Positions 1-6,516 of a DNA stretch of 11,654 nt are shown here, in pieces. Source of the stretch: Bacillota bacterium. Lineage in GTDB: Bacteria; Bacillota; Clostridia; Christensenellales; Aristaeellaceae. A program made the position numbers and the translations under genes. The notes under the pieces were generated by a model that ran no database searches, was not told the origin of the DNA, and saw only the letters and a list, made by a program, of their open reading frames with translations. Location of the stretch: positions 1 to 11,654 of the forward strand of contig WRGP01000203.1 in NCBI GenBank assembly GCA_009787135.1, given 5' to 3'. Numbering within the stretch: position 1 is the first letter of the stretch; each line of letters begins with the position of its first letter.

Positions 1-2138
1 CAGAACCGGAGACGCCGGCGGAGCCGGAAACGTCCACAGAACCGGAGACGCCGGCGGAGCCGGAAACGTCCACAGAACCTGAGACGCCGGCGGAGCCGGA
101 AACGTCTTCGGAACCGGAGACGCCGGCGGAGCCGGAAACGTCTTCGGAACCGGAAACATCCTCGGAACTTGAAGTGTCTATGGAATCAGGCGTCATGGCC
201 GCTATAGCGTCATGGCTAAAGCCAACCATTCGTATCGCCTTGCGTGCGGACGTTACCACCGTGCGGCCTGACGAGACCGTTACGCTTACGGCGAAAACCA
301 CGGATATCCCTTCCGGCTATCCTCTGCCCACCGGCGTTGTACAGTTCACCGAAGGCACGATGGTCCTTGGTACCGCGTCCTTTACGGCTGCCGGGGAGGC
401 GAAAATCACATGGAAACCAGACACGGCTGGAACGTATATCGTAAAGGCTGTATATATTCCTGACGCGGGCGGTGATATATACCGGGCAGCCTCCCCCGCC
501 TCCATTGTCATTACGGTTACAAGCAGCGTTATAACGATTCAGGCCGGCATGGTGTCCTTTACCCCCGTAGCGGGGTATACCGGCAAGCTGATTACGGCGG
601 CTGACCTTGGGCTTACCGTTACGAACAGCGGAGGCTCCGTGCTTATGGAGGGCACGGATTATAGCCTTGTTATCCAGCCGGCTTTCGCCATCGGGGGGCC
701 GTATACCATCACAGTCAAAGGCATGGGCAACTACACCGGAACCGTTACCAAGACTTTCACCATCGGAAAGGCGACTCCGAGCGTAGTGTTAACGGTGCGC
801 GGCGGATACAATGGGATTCCGGCACGCATGTCGGTGAGCGTCGTCGGCACGGTGGGCGGCGTGGTGCCGACCGGTTGGGTGGAAATCCGCGCGGGCAGGG
901 TGGTATTGACCCGTGCGCGGCTGGACCGGCACGGCGACGCGACATTTGTCTGGGACGATGTGCTCTTGGCAGATTACACGCTCGCCGCGTATTATTTGGG
1001 CGATATGTACTATACTCCTGCCGAAAGCAACAAGGTCAGGCCCAACGGCGGCGGGAAGTACGATGATGCCCGCTACAAAGTGAGCGTCGGGCTGCAGGCG
1101 TCTATGAACAAAAACAACAAGGACGCGACCTTGACCGCGACCATCACGGGCGGCTTGGGGAGAGACAGATATTACAAATACGATCATCAATGGTACAATA
1201 CGTATAGCTATGGATACGGAAATCCCTATGGTTGGAATGGCTATGATCCTTACGGAAGCCGGCTGAATTACTATGGGCCCACGGGCAACGTAGCGTTCTA
1301 CGCGGGCAACACGTACCTGGGTACCGCCAAGCTGGCTGACGGCAAAGCGACGCTAACGTGGAAGGCCGTGCCCACGGGCTCACATAACATCATCGCCATA
1401 TACTATGGCGATTGGTGCCATTGGTCCGGGCGGGCAAGCGTCACGCTCACGCGCAAGGCGTCCTCCCCATCCTCGGGCGCAAAGAGCGTTGTTCCCTCTG
1501 TGTCCATAAATGTAAAGGACAAGATTGTCCTTCGCGACGCGAGCGATACCGTGCTGGACACGTACGACACCTCGAAGATGACGATGTTTGACGGTGTCCT
1601 TGCCGTGGAAACAACGCGAAACATGGACTATTACAGCTTCTCCTTCCCAATGACGCAGATGAGCAGCCTGGCCGGCATCTCCGACGGGTATTATAACCTC
1701 ATAACGCCTCTGTTTAATTTCTATGTACCCTATAACCTTCCCCTTGGCATGGAAGGGCTGGCGGAATACATGAAGGCGAAGGGTCTTCAAAACGGCGACG
1801 TGGAGCTGCGCGTATCCATCCGCCGGATAGGTGCCAGTTCCATGAGTTCACTCACCCTTGCCTTGGGAAGCACGAGCATGACGTTGAGCGATTTCTTCCG
1901 CGTTGAGGTGGCGCTATACGGCACAACCGGCGTAAAGTATGATTTTGTGCCTAAACTCTTTGATTCGCCAAGCCATCTGCTGCTGCCGGGCCTGATGACC
2001 GCCAGTTCCGCGTTCGTGTACGATGAGGCGGACAAAGAGATGTCGCCTGCCGGCTTGGGGTACACGGATGGCGGGGTCATGATAACGGTAGAACAAAACG
2101 GCGTCTATGTGGCTATGGAGGATGACGGGAAAGGATAA
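1..2138 (+). CDS. Large multidomain extracellular protein with Ig-like modules, 5'-truncated by the window edge
   Basis: The frame is open from the first bases to TAA at 2136-2138, so the true start is upstream; the GTG at 174 is only an internal codon. Order: acidic Pro/Thr linker (3-170); Ig-like module of the Big_3_5 type (about 231-521, with PTG-V-QF and GTYIVKAVY); a module ending in GMGNYTGTVTKTFTI (about 525-770), common in clostridial surface proteins; a second Ig-like module (771-1040, PTGWVEI and LAAYYLGD); a third (1071-1454, PTGNVAFYAGNTYLGTA) split by a Tyr/Gly-rich insertion; and an unassigned C-terminal module (about 1491-2123). The Ig assignments rest on recurring PTG-V-F and G-(H/Y)-x-(I/L)-x-A-x-Y strand patterns. 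No LPxTG motif, C-terminal membrane helix or SLH repeat is visible at the C terminus, so attachment, if any, must lie upstream or be non-covalent. Likely an adhesin or structural wall protein; no enzymatic motif was recognised. Confidence 0.85.
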   Translation, partial: EPETPAEPETSTEPETPAEPETSTEPETPAEPETSSEPETPAEPETSSEPETSSELEVSMESGVMAAIASWLKPTIRIALRADVTTVRPDETVTLTAKTTDIPSGYPLPTGVVQFTEGTMVLGTASFTAAGEAKITWKPDTAGTYIVKAVYIPDAGGDIYRAASPASIVITVTSSVITIQAGMVSFTPVAGYTGKLITAADLGLTVTNSGGSVLMEGTDYSLVIQPAFAIGGPYTITVKGMGNYTGTVTKTFTIGKATPSVVLTVRGGYNGIPARMSVSVVGTVGGVVPTGWVEIRAGRVVLTRARLDRHGDATFVWDDVLLADYTLAAYYLGDMYYTPAESNKVRPNGGGKYDDARYKVSVGLQASMNKNNKDATLTATITGGLGRDRYYKYDHQWYNTYSYGYGNPYGWNGYDPYGSRLNYYGPTGNVAFYAGNTYLGTAKLADGKATLTWKAVPTGSHNIIAIYYGDWCHWSGRASVTLTRKASSPSSGAKSVVPSVSINVKDKIVLRDASDTVLDTYDTSKMTMFDGVLAVETTRNMDYYSFSFPMTQMSSLAGISDGYYNLITPLFNFYVPYNLPLGMEGLAEYMKAKGLQNGDVELRVSIRRIGASSMSSLTLALGSTSMTLSDFFRVEVALYGTTGVKYDFVPKLFDSPSHLLLPGLMTASSAFVYDEADKEMSPAGLGYTDGGVMITVEQNGVYVAMEDDGKG
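3..164 (+). repeat. 36-bp in-frame tandem repeat (12-aa EPETPAEPETS[T/S] units)
   Basis: Four full 36-bp units run head to tail at 3-38, 39-74, 75-110 and 111-146, followed by a degenerate half-unit (EPETSS, 147-164). Units 1 and 2 are identical. Unit 3 carries a silent CCG to CCT change, and units 3 and 4 end in TCTTCG (Ser-Ser) instead of TCCACA (Ser-Thr). The array starts at the window edge, so more copies probably lie upstream. It encodes an acidic Pro/Thr linker of the kind that holds surface domains away from the cell wall. Near-perfect DNA identity implies recent expansion and probable copy-number variation. Confidence 0.95.
1164..1274 (+). other. Tyr/Gly/Asn-rich insertion inside the third Ig-like module
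   Basis: This stretch encodes about 37 residues with 12 tyrosines and 2 tryptophans among Gly, Asn, Asp and Pro (for example YSYGYGNPYGWNGYDPYG). It sits between the TLTATITGG strand and the PTGNVAFYAG strand of the Ig-like module, where the other modules have only a short loop. The composition suggests a flexible aromatic-rich loop. A role in adhesion or glycan contact is conjecture. Confidence 0.7.
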
Positions 2139-2266
2139 ATCATCATGCCGGGTGGGGACGGCTATGCGCGTCCCTTATGGGGCTTCGCGTTGCGGAGCCC
2201 TTTTTCTTATGGTTGACCAATCCCTGAATATGCCGGAATACAGGCGTGAGTAGATTTTTATGCACA
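2139..2266. other. Intergenic region with tandem hairpins
   Basis: The non-coding stretch between the surface-protein stop and the ugp-like promoter holds two hairpins in a row. The first pairs GGGACG (2155-2160) with CGTCCC (2169-2174) around an 8-nt loop and has no T-tract. The second, at 2180-2200, is the terminator listed separately. I see no supported gene here; the minus-strand frames crossing it lack recognisable protein features. Confidence 0.6.
2180..2207 (+). terminator. Intrinsic terminator after the surface-protein gene
   Basis: GGGCTTCGC (2180-2188) pairs with GCGGAGCCC (2192-2200) through 9 bp including one T-G wobble, around a 3-nt loop, and is followed directly by TTTTTCTT. 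It lies 41 nt after the stop codon at 2138 and separates this gene from the transport operon. Confidence 0.85.
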
Positions 2267-2296
2267 TTGACATCAGACAGTATGTAGGTGTAAAAT
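2267..2296 (+). promoter_or_regulatory. Promoter for the ugp-like operon
   Basis: A perfect -35 box TTGACA (2267-2272) and a -10 box TAAAAT (2291-2296, five of six consensus bases) are 18 nt apart. Transcription would start near 2303, giving a leader of about 68 nt before the GTG at 2371. I saw no convincing CcpA or Pho-type operator. Confidence 0.7.
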
Positions 2297-2370
2297 AAAG
2301 ATAAAGATTTGTTCCGACGGCATGGCATCCGCCCATCTGCCAGCAGGCTTCGAAAAAGGGGAAATGACGC

Positions 2371-3273
2371 GTGAAAACCATGCGGAAGGGTCATGCATCC
2401 GCCGTTCGGTCCCGCCTTACGTTCTACGAACGCATGGAGCCCTATCTTTTTTTAGCACCCGCGCTGCTTATTTTTTGTGTTTTTTTAATCTACCCATTTG
2501 TACGCACGAATTACCTAAGCTTTTTCCTTACGGACAAATATGGACAGGCAAAGGTCTTCTGGGCGTTTCGCAATTACACCGATATCTTTAAGGATAAGTC
2601 CTTCTGGATCAGCCTGAAGGTCACGTTCCGGTTTGTGCTGATGGTCGCCTCGGGTGGTCTCATCGTAGGGATGATCACCAGTTTGCTAACGGTAAAGAAA
2701 TATATTGGCAACGCCTTTGCCGGCGCGGTGTACGCGATGCCGGTGGCGATCGCGTCGGCGGCAGCCTCCATGTCGTTTAAAATGATTCTGCACCCGACCA
2801 ACGGCCTGCTCAACATCCTGCTGGGTACGAGCATTAACTGGACGGGGAACGCGAACTGGGCGCTGTATTCCGTCGCGGCCATGACCATCTGGCTGACGAG
2901 TGGCATCAACTTTATCTTTATCAGCGCAGGTCTTCGCAACATAGCCGACGACCTGTACGAGAGCGCGGCGATCGACGGCGCGGGTTACTGGCGTAAGCTT
3001 TGGCATATTACGCTGCCGGGCTTGTCGCCGACGCTGTTTTTTCAGATCATTATCAACATCATCGGCGCGTTTCAATCCTTCAGCCAAATCCGCCTTTTAA
3101 CCAGAGGCGGCCCGGGCGACGCGACGAACGTTATTGTCTACAATATCTACAAAAACGCGTTTGAAAACTTCCGTTTCGGGACGGCGGCGGCGTTGTCGGT
3201 GATCCTGTTTATCATTATCATGGGGATTACGCTGATGCAGTTTAAAATGGAAAAAAGGAGCGTGAATTACTGA
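2371..3273 (+). CDS. ugpA: ABC transporter permease, UgpA-like (CUT1/MalF family)
   Basis: This is one of the two membrane subunits of a binding-protein-dependent importer for glycerol-3-phosphate-type or sugar substrates. The 300-residue product has about six membrane helices (near residues 24-44, 85-106, 113-135, 162-185, 221-240 and 270-290). The EAA loop that contacts the ATPase is visible at about 197-220 (ESAAIDGAGYWRKLWHITLP), and the family signature LTRGGPGDATNV follows at 243-253. The start is GTG at 2371, 8 nt after AAAGGGGA (2355-2362); the in-frame ATG at 2380 is a weaker alternative. Its TGA overlaps the next gene's ATG by one base (TGATG), implying translational coupling. The family is certain. 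The Ugp-type substrate is inferred mainly from the binding protein encoded downstream. Confidence 0.88.
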   Translation: MKTMRKGHASAVRSRLTFYERMEPYLFLAPALLIFCVFLIYPFVRTNYLSFFLTDKYGQAKVFWAFRNYTDIFKDKSFWISLKVTFRFVLMVASGGLIVGMITSLLTVKKYIGNAFAGAVYAMPVAIASAAASMSFKMILHPTNGLLNILLGTSINWTGNANWALYSVAAMTIWLTSGINFIFISAGLRNIADDLYESAAIDGAGYWRKLWHITLPGLSPTLFFQIIINIIGAFQSFSQIRLLTRGGPGDATNVIVYNIYKNAFENFRFGTAAALSVILFIIIMGITLMQFKMEKRSVNY

Positions 3274-4103
3274 TGAAGACAGCGCGTAAGGTGCTTGGCA
3301 ACGTGGGCAGATTTTCTCTGAACCTGCCTATCCTTCTCATTATCCTTGTCCCGCTTTTGTATACGCTTTCTATCAGCGTCATGCCCCCCAGCGAGATTTA
3401 CCGGAATCGGCTAATCCCATCGTCGCTCAACCTTTCTAACTATATCAACGCTTTTACAAACCCGAATTACCACTTCCCCCGGTTCATCCTCAACTCGTTC
3501 ATCGTCTCCGCGTCCGTCATGCTCGGGCAGATGATCACCTGCTCACTGGCCGCGTTCGCGTTTTCGTTTCTGGAATTTCGCGGCAAGCGCGCGCTGTTCA
3601 TTTTGATCCTGGCGACGATGATGGTGCCTGGGGAAGCGACGATCATCGCCAATTACCTGACAATATCCCGCTGGGGTTATCTGGACAGCTATCAGGCGCT
3701 GATAATGCCTTACCTGACATCCGCGATGGGTATTTTCCTCCTGCGGCAGCATTATCTAACGTTCGCGAAGGAGTTGCATGAGGCCGCGCGGCTGGACGGC
3801 TGCAACAACTGGCGGTTTTTGCTATCCATCGTCGCACCGCTGTCACGGCCGGCTTTGGGCGCGCTGGGAGCATATGTGTTCCTAAACACTTGGAATCAAT
3901 ATATGTGGCCGCTGCTGGTGACGAACACCCATAAATACCGCACGGTACAAATCGGCATCAGCATGCTTTATGATATCGACGCGCAGTCGCTGGGGTTGAT
4001 GATGGCCGGGGTCATCATCGTCATTGTGCCGTCGCTATCGATTTTCGTGTTCATGCAGCGGCAGCTGATCAACGGCCTGATGGCGGGCGCGGTCAAGGGA
4101 TAA
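3273..4103 (+). CDS. ugpE: ABC transporter permease, UgpE-like (CUT1/MalG family)
   Basis: This is the second membrane subunit, expected to form a heterodimer with the preceding permease. The product has 276 residues, which is normal length, with an N-terminal helix (about 18-37) and five more helices. The EAA loop is at about 170-190 (ELHEAARLDGCNNWRFLLSI), and the MalG-type stretch MMVPGEATIIANYLTISRWG is at 116-135. The ATG overlaps the upstream stop codon by 1 nt, with AAGGAG at 3255-3260 twelve nt before it. The C terminus ends in NGLMAGAVKG, the usual end for this subfamily. A 66-nt gap with a hairpin separates it from the binding-protein gene. Confidence 0.88.
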   Translation: MKTARKVLGNVGRFSLNLPILLIILVPLLYTLSISVMPPSEIYRNRLIPSSLNLSNYINAFTNPNYHFPRFILNSFIVSASVMLGQMITCSLAAFAFSFLEFRGKRALFILILATMMVPGEATIIANYLTISRWGYLDSYQALIMPYLTSAMGIFLLRQHYLTFAKELHEAARLDGCNNWRFLLSIVAPLSRPALGALGAYVFLNTWNQYMWPLLVTNTHKYRTVQIGISMLYDIDAQSLGLMMAGVIIVIVPSLSIFVFMQRQLINGLMAGAVKG

Positions 4104-4112
4104 CATTGGCTT

Positions 4113-4135
4113 CCACACGCTGGGTGTGGGCGTGT
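4113..4135 (+). promoter_or_regulatory. Intercistronic hairpin between permease and binding-protein genes
   Basis: CCACAC (4113-4118) can pair with GTGTGG (4124-4129) around a 5-nt loop. Alternatively, ACACGC (4115-4120) can pair with GCGTGT (4130-4135). The two folds exclude each other. No T-tract follows, so it is probably not a terminator. It may mark RNA processing or stabilise the binding-protein message, but it could also be chance. Confidence 0.35.
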
Positions 4136-4169
4136 CAACAATATTAACACAACATAAGGAGAGGTGACC

Positions 4170-5501
4170 ATGAAAAAGAAACTGTTAAGCCTGGTTATGC
4201 TAGTGGTGATGGGCCTGTCGGTGGTTTCGTTTGCGGGCGCGCAGGCGGCTCCGATAGAAATCGTCTTCTGGCACTCGATGGGCGGTGTAAACGGCGAAGC
4301 CATCACCAAGATGGTCGAGGATTTTAATGCGTTGTATGAAGGCAAAATCAAGGTAAACATGGAATTCCAAGGCACCTATGACGACGCGATCGCGAAGATC
4401 ATGGCGGCCGGGATGAGCGCGCTGCCGGTTGACGTCGTGCAGATCTACGATATCGGCACCCGTTTCATGATCGATAGCGGCTGGGCCAAGCCGATGCAGG
4501 CGTTCATCGACGCGGAAGGTTACGATATCACGCAGATCGAGCCGAATATCGCGGCGTACTACACCGTTGACGGAAGGCTATACTCGATGCCGTTTAATAG
4601 CTCCACGCCGCTGCTGTATTACAACAAGGACGCGTTCCGAGAGGTAGGGCTGGACCCAGATGTTCCGCCGAAGAACTTTGATGAGATCCTGGAAATGGCC
4701 CGAAAACTGGAGGTCCGGGATGACGCGAACAACCTCACCCGTTCCGGCTTCGGTATGGGCAACTATGGTTGGTTCTTCGAGCAATGGGTCGGCAAGCAGG
4801 GCAAGGCCTATGTCGATAACGGTAATGGCCGCGGCGAAAAACCCGCCGCCAAAGTTGTATTCGATGAAAACGGCGCTGGCAAGGATATCCTGAACATCTG
4901 GCACAAGTTCCTGGTGGAAGAAAAGGTGTTCGACTACCTCGGCCAGGGCAATGACAACGCCAAACAAGCGTTTATTTCCGGCAATATCGCGATGACGCTG
5001 GAATCTACCGCGGCGCTCAAGTCGCTGCTGGTCAACATCGGCGACAGCTTCGAGCTGGGCACGGGCTACTTTCCGAACATAAACGCCGGTGACGAGGGCG
5101 GCGTATCCATCGGCGGCGGCTCGCTATGGGCACTTGCCTCCGGCGATGAGGCAAAGGAGGAAGCGGCCTGGGAGTTCATCAAGTACATGATCTCGCCGGA
5201 GGTGCAGGCCTTCTGGAACGCACAAAGCGGCTACTTTCCGATCACCGTCGCGACGCATGATCTCGACGCATTTAAAGAGAATATCTTGAAATACCCACAG
5301 TTCCAGACCGCGATTGATCAGCTGCACGACACGTCCGCGGAATATGTGGGCTCGTTGCTGAGCGTGTTCCCTGAGGCGCGCCAGCTCGTGCAGACGTATA
5401 CCGAGAAGCTGATCCAAGGCGAGATGGACGTAGACGCCACTGTGGCGGGATTGGCGGAGAAGATCAACAGCGCCATTGAAATCTACAACCTGACGAACTG
5501 A
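4170..5501 (+). CDS. ugpB: Extracellular solute-binding protein, UgpB-like
   Basis: This protein captures substrate outside the membrane and delivers it to the two permeases. Compared with remembered E. coli UgpB, it matches block by block: FWHSMGG (34-40), QIYDIGT (91-97, E. coli QVYEVGT), PFNSSTPLLYYNKDAF (141-156), GLDPDVPPK (160-168), IGGGSLW (314-320) and SGYFPIT (353-359). It also keeps an Arg in PEARQL (404), where UgpB has a ligand-contacting Arg. These points favour glycerol-3-phosphate or a glycerophosphodiester, though relatives bind sugars. The signal peptide (1-26) has a signal-peptidase-I site AQA-A. There is no lipobox and no cysteine in the whole 443-residue protein. The start is ATG 4170, 8 nt after AAGGAG (4156-4161); the upstream GTG at 4164 lies inside the ribosome site. 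A strong terminator closes the operon. Confidence 0.85.
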   Translation: MKKKLLSLVMLVVMGLSVVSFAGAQAAPIEIVFWHSMGGVNGEAITKMVEDFNALYEGKIKVNMEFQGTYDDAIAKIMAAGMSALPVDVVQIYDIGTRFMIDSGWAKPMQAFIDAEGYDITQIEPNIAAYYTVDGRLYSMPFNSSTPLLYYNKDAFREVGLDPDVPPKNFDEILEMARKLEVRDDANNLTRSGFGMGNYGWFFEQWVGKQGKAYVDNGNGRGEKPAAKVVFDENGAGKDILNIWHKFLVEEKVFDYLGQGNDNAKQAFISGNIAMTLESTAALKSLLVNIGDSFELGTGYFPNINAGDEGGVSIGGGSLWALASGDEAKEEAAWEFIKYMISPEVQAFWNAQSGYFPITVATHDLDAFKENILKYPQFQTAIDQLHDTSAEYVGSLLSVFPEARQLVQTYTEKLIQGEMDVDATVAGLAEKINSAIEIYNLTN

Positions 5502-5510
5502 CAAAAATAA

Positions 5511-5547
5511 TGACGGGCCACCACTTGAAGTGGCGGCCCGTCATTTT
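5511..5547 (+). terminator. Strong intrinsic terminator of the ugp-like operon
   Basis: TGACGGGCC (5511-5519) pairs with GGCCCGTCA (5535-5543). An inner CCACT/AGTGG stem (5521-5525 with 5529-5533) closes a 3-nt loop, and only A5520/C5534 is mismatched. TTTT follows (5544-5547), and an A-rich run (5503-5510) precedes it, so it could also work from the other strand. It begins 10 nt after the ugpB-like stop codon. Confidence 0.93.
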
Positions 5548-5558
5548 ATGTATGCGCC

Positions 5559-5795
5559 CGGCTTGCCGCCATCAGCGAGGCCCGGCTGGAGCGCACCGCC
5601 AAACGCGTGAAGATCAACCGGTTCCTGCAATCGCTGGCGCGGTATGGCGGGTAACTTGCCTGGGTAGCGGAAGAATGGTACGAAACACCAGACGATTTGC
5701 CAGCATCAATACAAGCATATGTCAGCCCGAATACCAACTCGGCCGTCGCGGGTGTTTGTGGAGAGAATCATTCTAGAAATCAAGCGCTGATGTAG
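5559..5795 (+). pseudogene. Decayed coding remnant, possibly a recombinase C-terminus
   Basis: Directly after the terminator, one frame reads ARLAAISEARLERTAKRVKI and on through NRFLQSLARYGG to TAA at 5652-5654. The same frame then stays open for 46 more codons (VAEEWYETPDDLPASIQAYV and onward) to TAG at 5793-5795. There is no start codon or ribosome site for either half. The basic helical segment 'AKRVKINRFLQSLAR' loosely recalls the 'RRKxIxxFIxxL' tail of some Clostridia serine recombinases. That resemblance is weak and from memory. A chance open frame remains possible. Confidence 0.3.
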
Positions 5796-5821
5796 ACTTT
5801 GTTCTTGGGGTATGTTATACT
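5793..5821 (+). promoter_or_regulatory. Extended -10 promoter for the AT-rich gene pair
   Basis: A -35-like TAGACT (5793-5798, four of six consensus bases) lies 17 nt before TATACT (5816-5821, five of six). An extended -10 TG is at 5813-5814. Transcription would start near 5828, giving a leader of about 85 nt. The leader can form a small hairpin from CGGCC (5852-5856) and GGCCG (5861-5865). A perfect inverted repeat AGAAT-C-ATTCT (5764-5774) lies upstream of the -35 box and could be an operator, though this is unproven. Confidence 0.6.
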
Positions 5822-5912
5822 GCGTCATGTTGGTTTCGTTTTCGGCACTGGCGGCCAAGAGGCCGGGCGCATGGGAAAATTTGTCTTTATGTAGGCTGGA
5901 GGAGAAATTGTC

Positions 5913-6446
5913 ATGAGTTTTGCAGTTGTAGGATATTTTGATGAAAACTCTGATAAAGCGATTAAATCTTTATGGAAAGGTATGGCTGATTTAAATGTAT
6001 GTAATTACCTGATTAACTCAGCGAATAATCCTCATATAAAGTTTGCAATCTTCAATGAGCTTGACGTTGCGTCTGCTGAAAAAAGCATTCATTTGCTAAC
6101 TGATAAAATTCAAAAAATAAGTGTCCATTTTAAATCATACAGCTTTTACCCTAATGATATGCCTTTTATTTGCATAGATATTGCGGTCTCACTACCCATA
6201 CTCAAGCTACAGTCAGAAATACAAAATAGTTTTGATAAAAATGCGATAAAAGATGAAAGGGATTTCTTTGAACAAGGAATATGGAAACCAGACTGCCAGC
6301 TAACACGCGCCTTTGACAGATCAAAACTCGCTAGTGCCATAAACTATCTGTCTGAAACGCAGTTGCCTTTTGATGGAGTACTTGAGCGAATAGGATTGAT
6401 TGAGTTTTTCCCGGCTAAGCAGCTTTTTTCGTATAACCTTTTATAA
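5913..6446 (+). CDS. LigT-like 2H phosphoesterase family protein with degenerate active site
   Basis: The 177-residue product matches the layout of clostridial '2'-5' RNA ligase' proteins. It opens with VVGYFDE, then has DKAIKSLWKGMAD, first motif PHIKFAIF (40-47), second-motif region WKPDCQL (124-130) and a final strand LERIGLIEFFPAKQLFSY. Active members carry two H-x-T/S motifs that bind the 2',3'-cyclic phosphate or related ester. Here the first reads H41-I-K43 and the second D127-C-Q129, so three of four key residues are replaced. Catalysis is therefore doubtful, and a binding or regulatory role is possible. ATG 5913 sits 8 nt after GGAGGAG (5898-5904). By count, 5941-6000 is only 28% GC, versus about 65% in a sampled stretch of ugpE (3781-3840), which suggests foreign origin. 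It may be co-transcribed with the following hydrolase gene. Confidence 0.75.
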   Translation: MSFAVVGYFDENSDKAIKSLWKGMADLNVCNYLINSANNPHIKFAIFNELDVASAEKSIHLLTDKIQKISVHFKSYSFYPNDMPFICIDIAVSLPILKLQSEIQNSFDKNAIKDERDFFEQGIWKPDCQLTRAFDRSKLASAINYLSETQLPFDGVLERIGLIEFFPAKQLFSYNLL

Positions 6447-6499
6447 ACTGTGAAGATGGAAAATGACCAAGCGGCCATATGTGGAAATTTCTATACTGT

Positions 6500-6516
6500 G
6501 GAGGGAAATTATATTG
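6500..6516 (+). promoter_or_regulatory. Ribosome binding site and TTG start of the hydrolase
   Basis: GGAGGG (6500-6505) stands 8 nt before TTG at 6514-6516. The upstream in-frame ATG at 6463 has no comparable site, and its extra 17 residues would precede an otherwise normal membrane anchor. The TTG is therefore the better start. Confidence 0.65.

Noticed and set aside
3..164. Regular repeats that could be taken for a CRISPR array
   Set aside because: The units abut with no spacers, and every unit is in frame with the long surface-protein coding region.
2143..2394. 83-codon minus-strand frame in the gap before the ugp-like operon
   Set aside because: It runs through the terminator and promoter of the + strand genes, and its product shows no protein-like features.
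4578..4967. Long minus-strand frames opposite ugpB and opposite the glycosyltransferase and ugd genes
   Set aside because: They are antisense shadows in GC-rich coding DNA; the + strand products match known families throughout.
5502..5912. tRNA or other structured RNA gene in the largest gap
   Set aside because: Apart from the terminator and a small leader hairpin, no cloverleaf or known riboswitch pattern was seen by eye.
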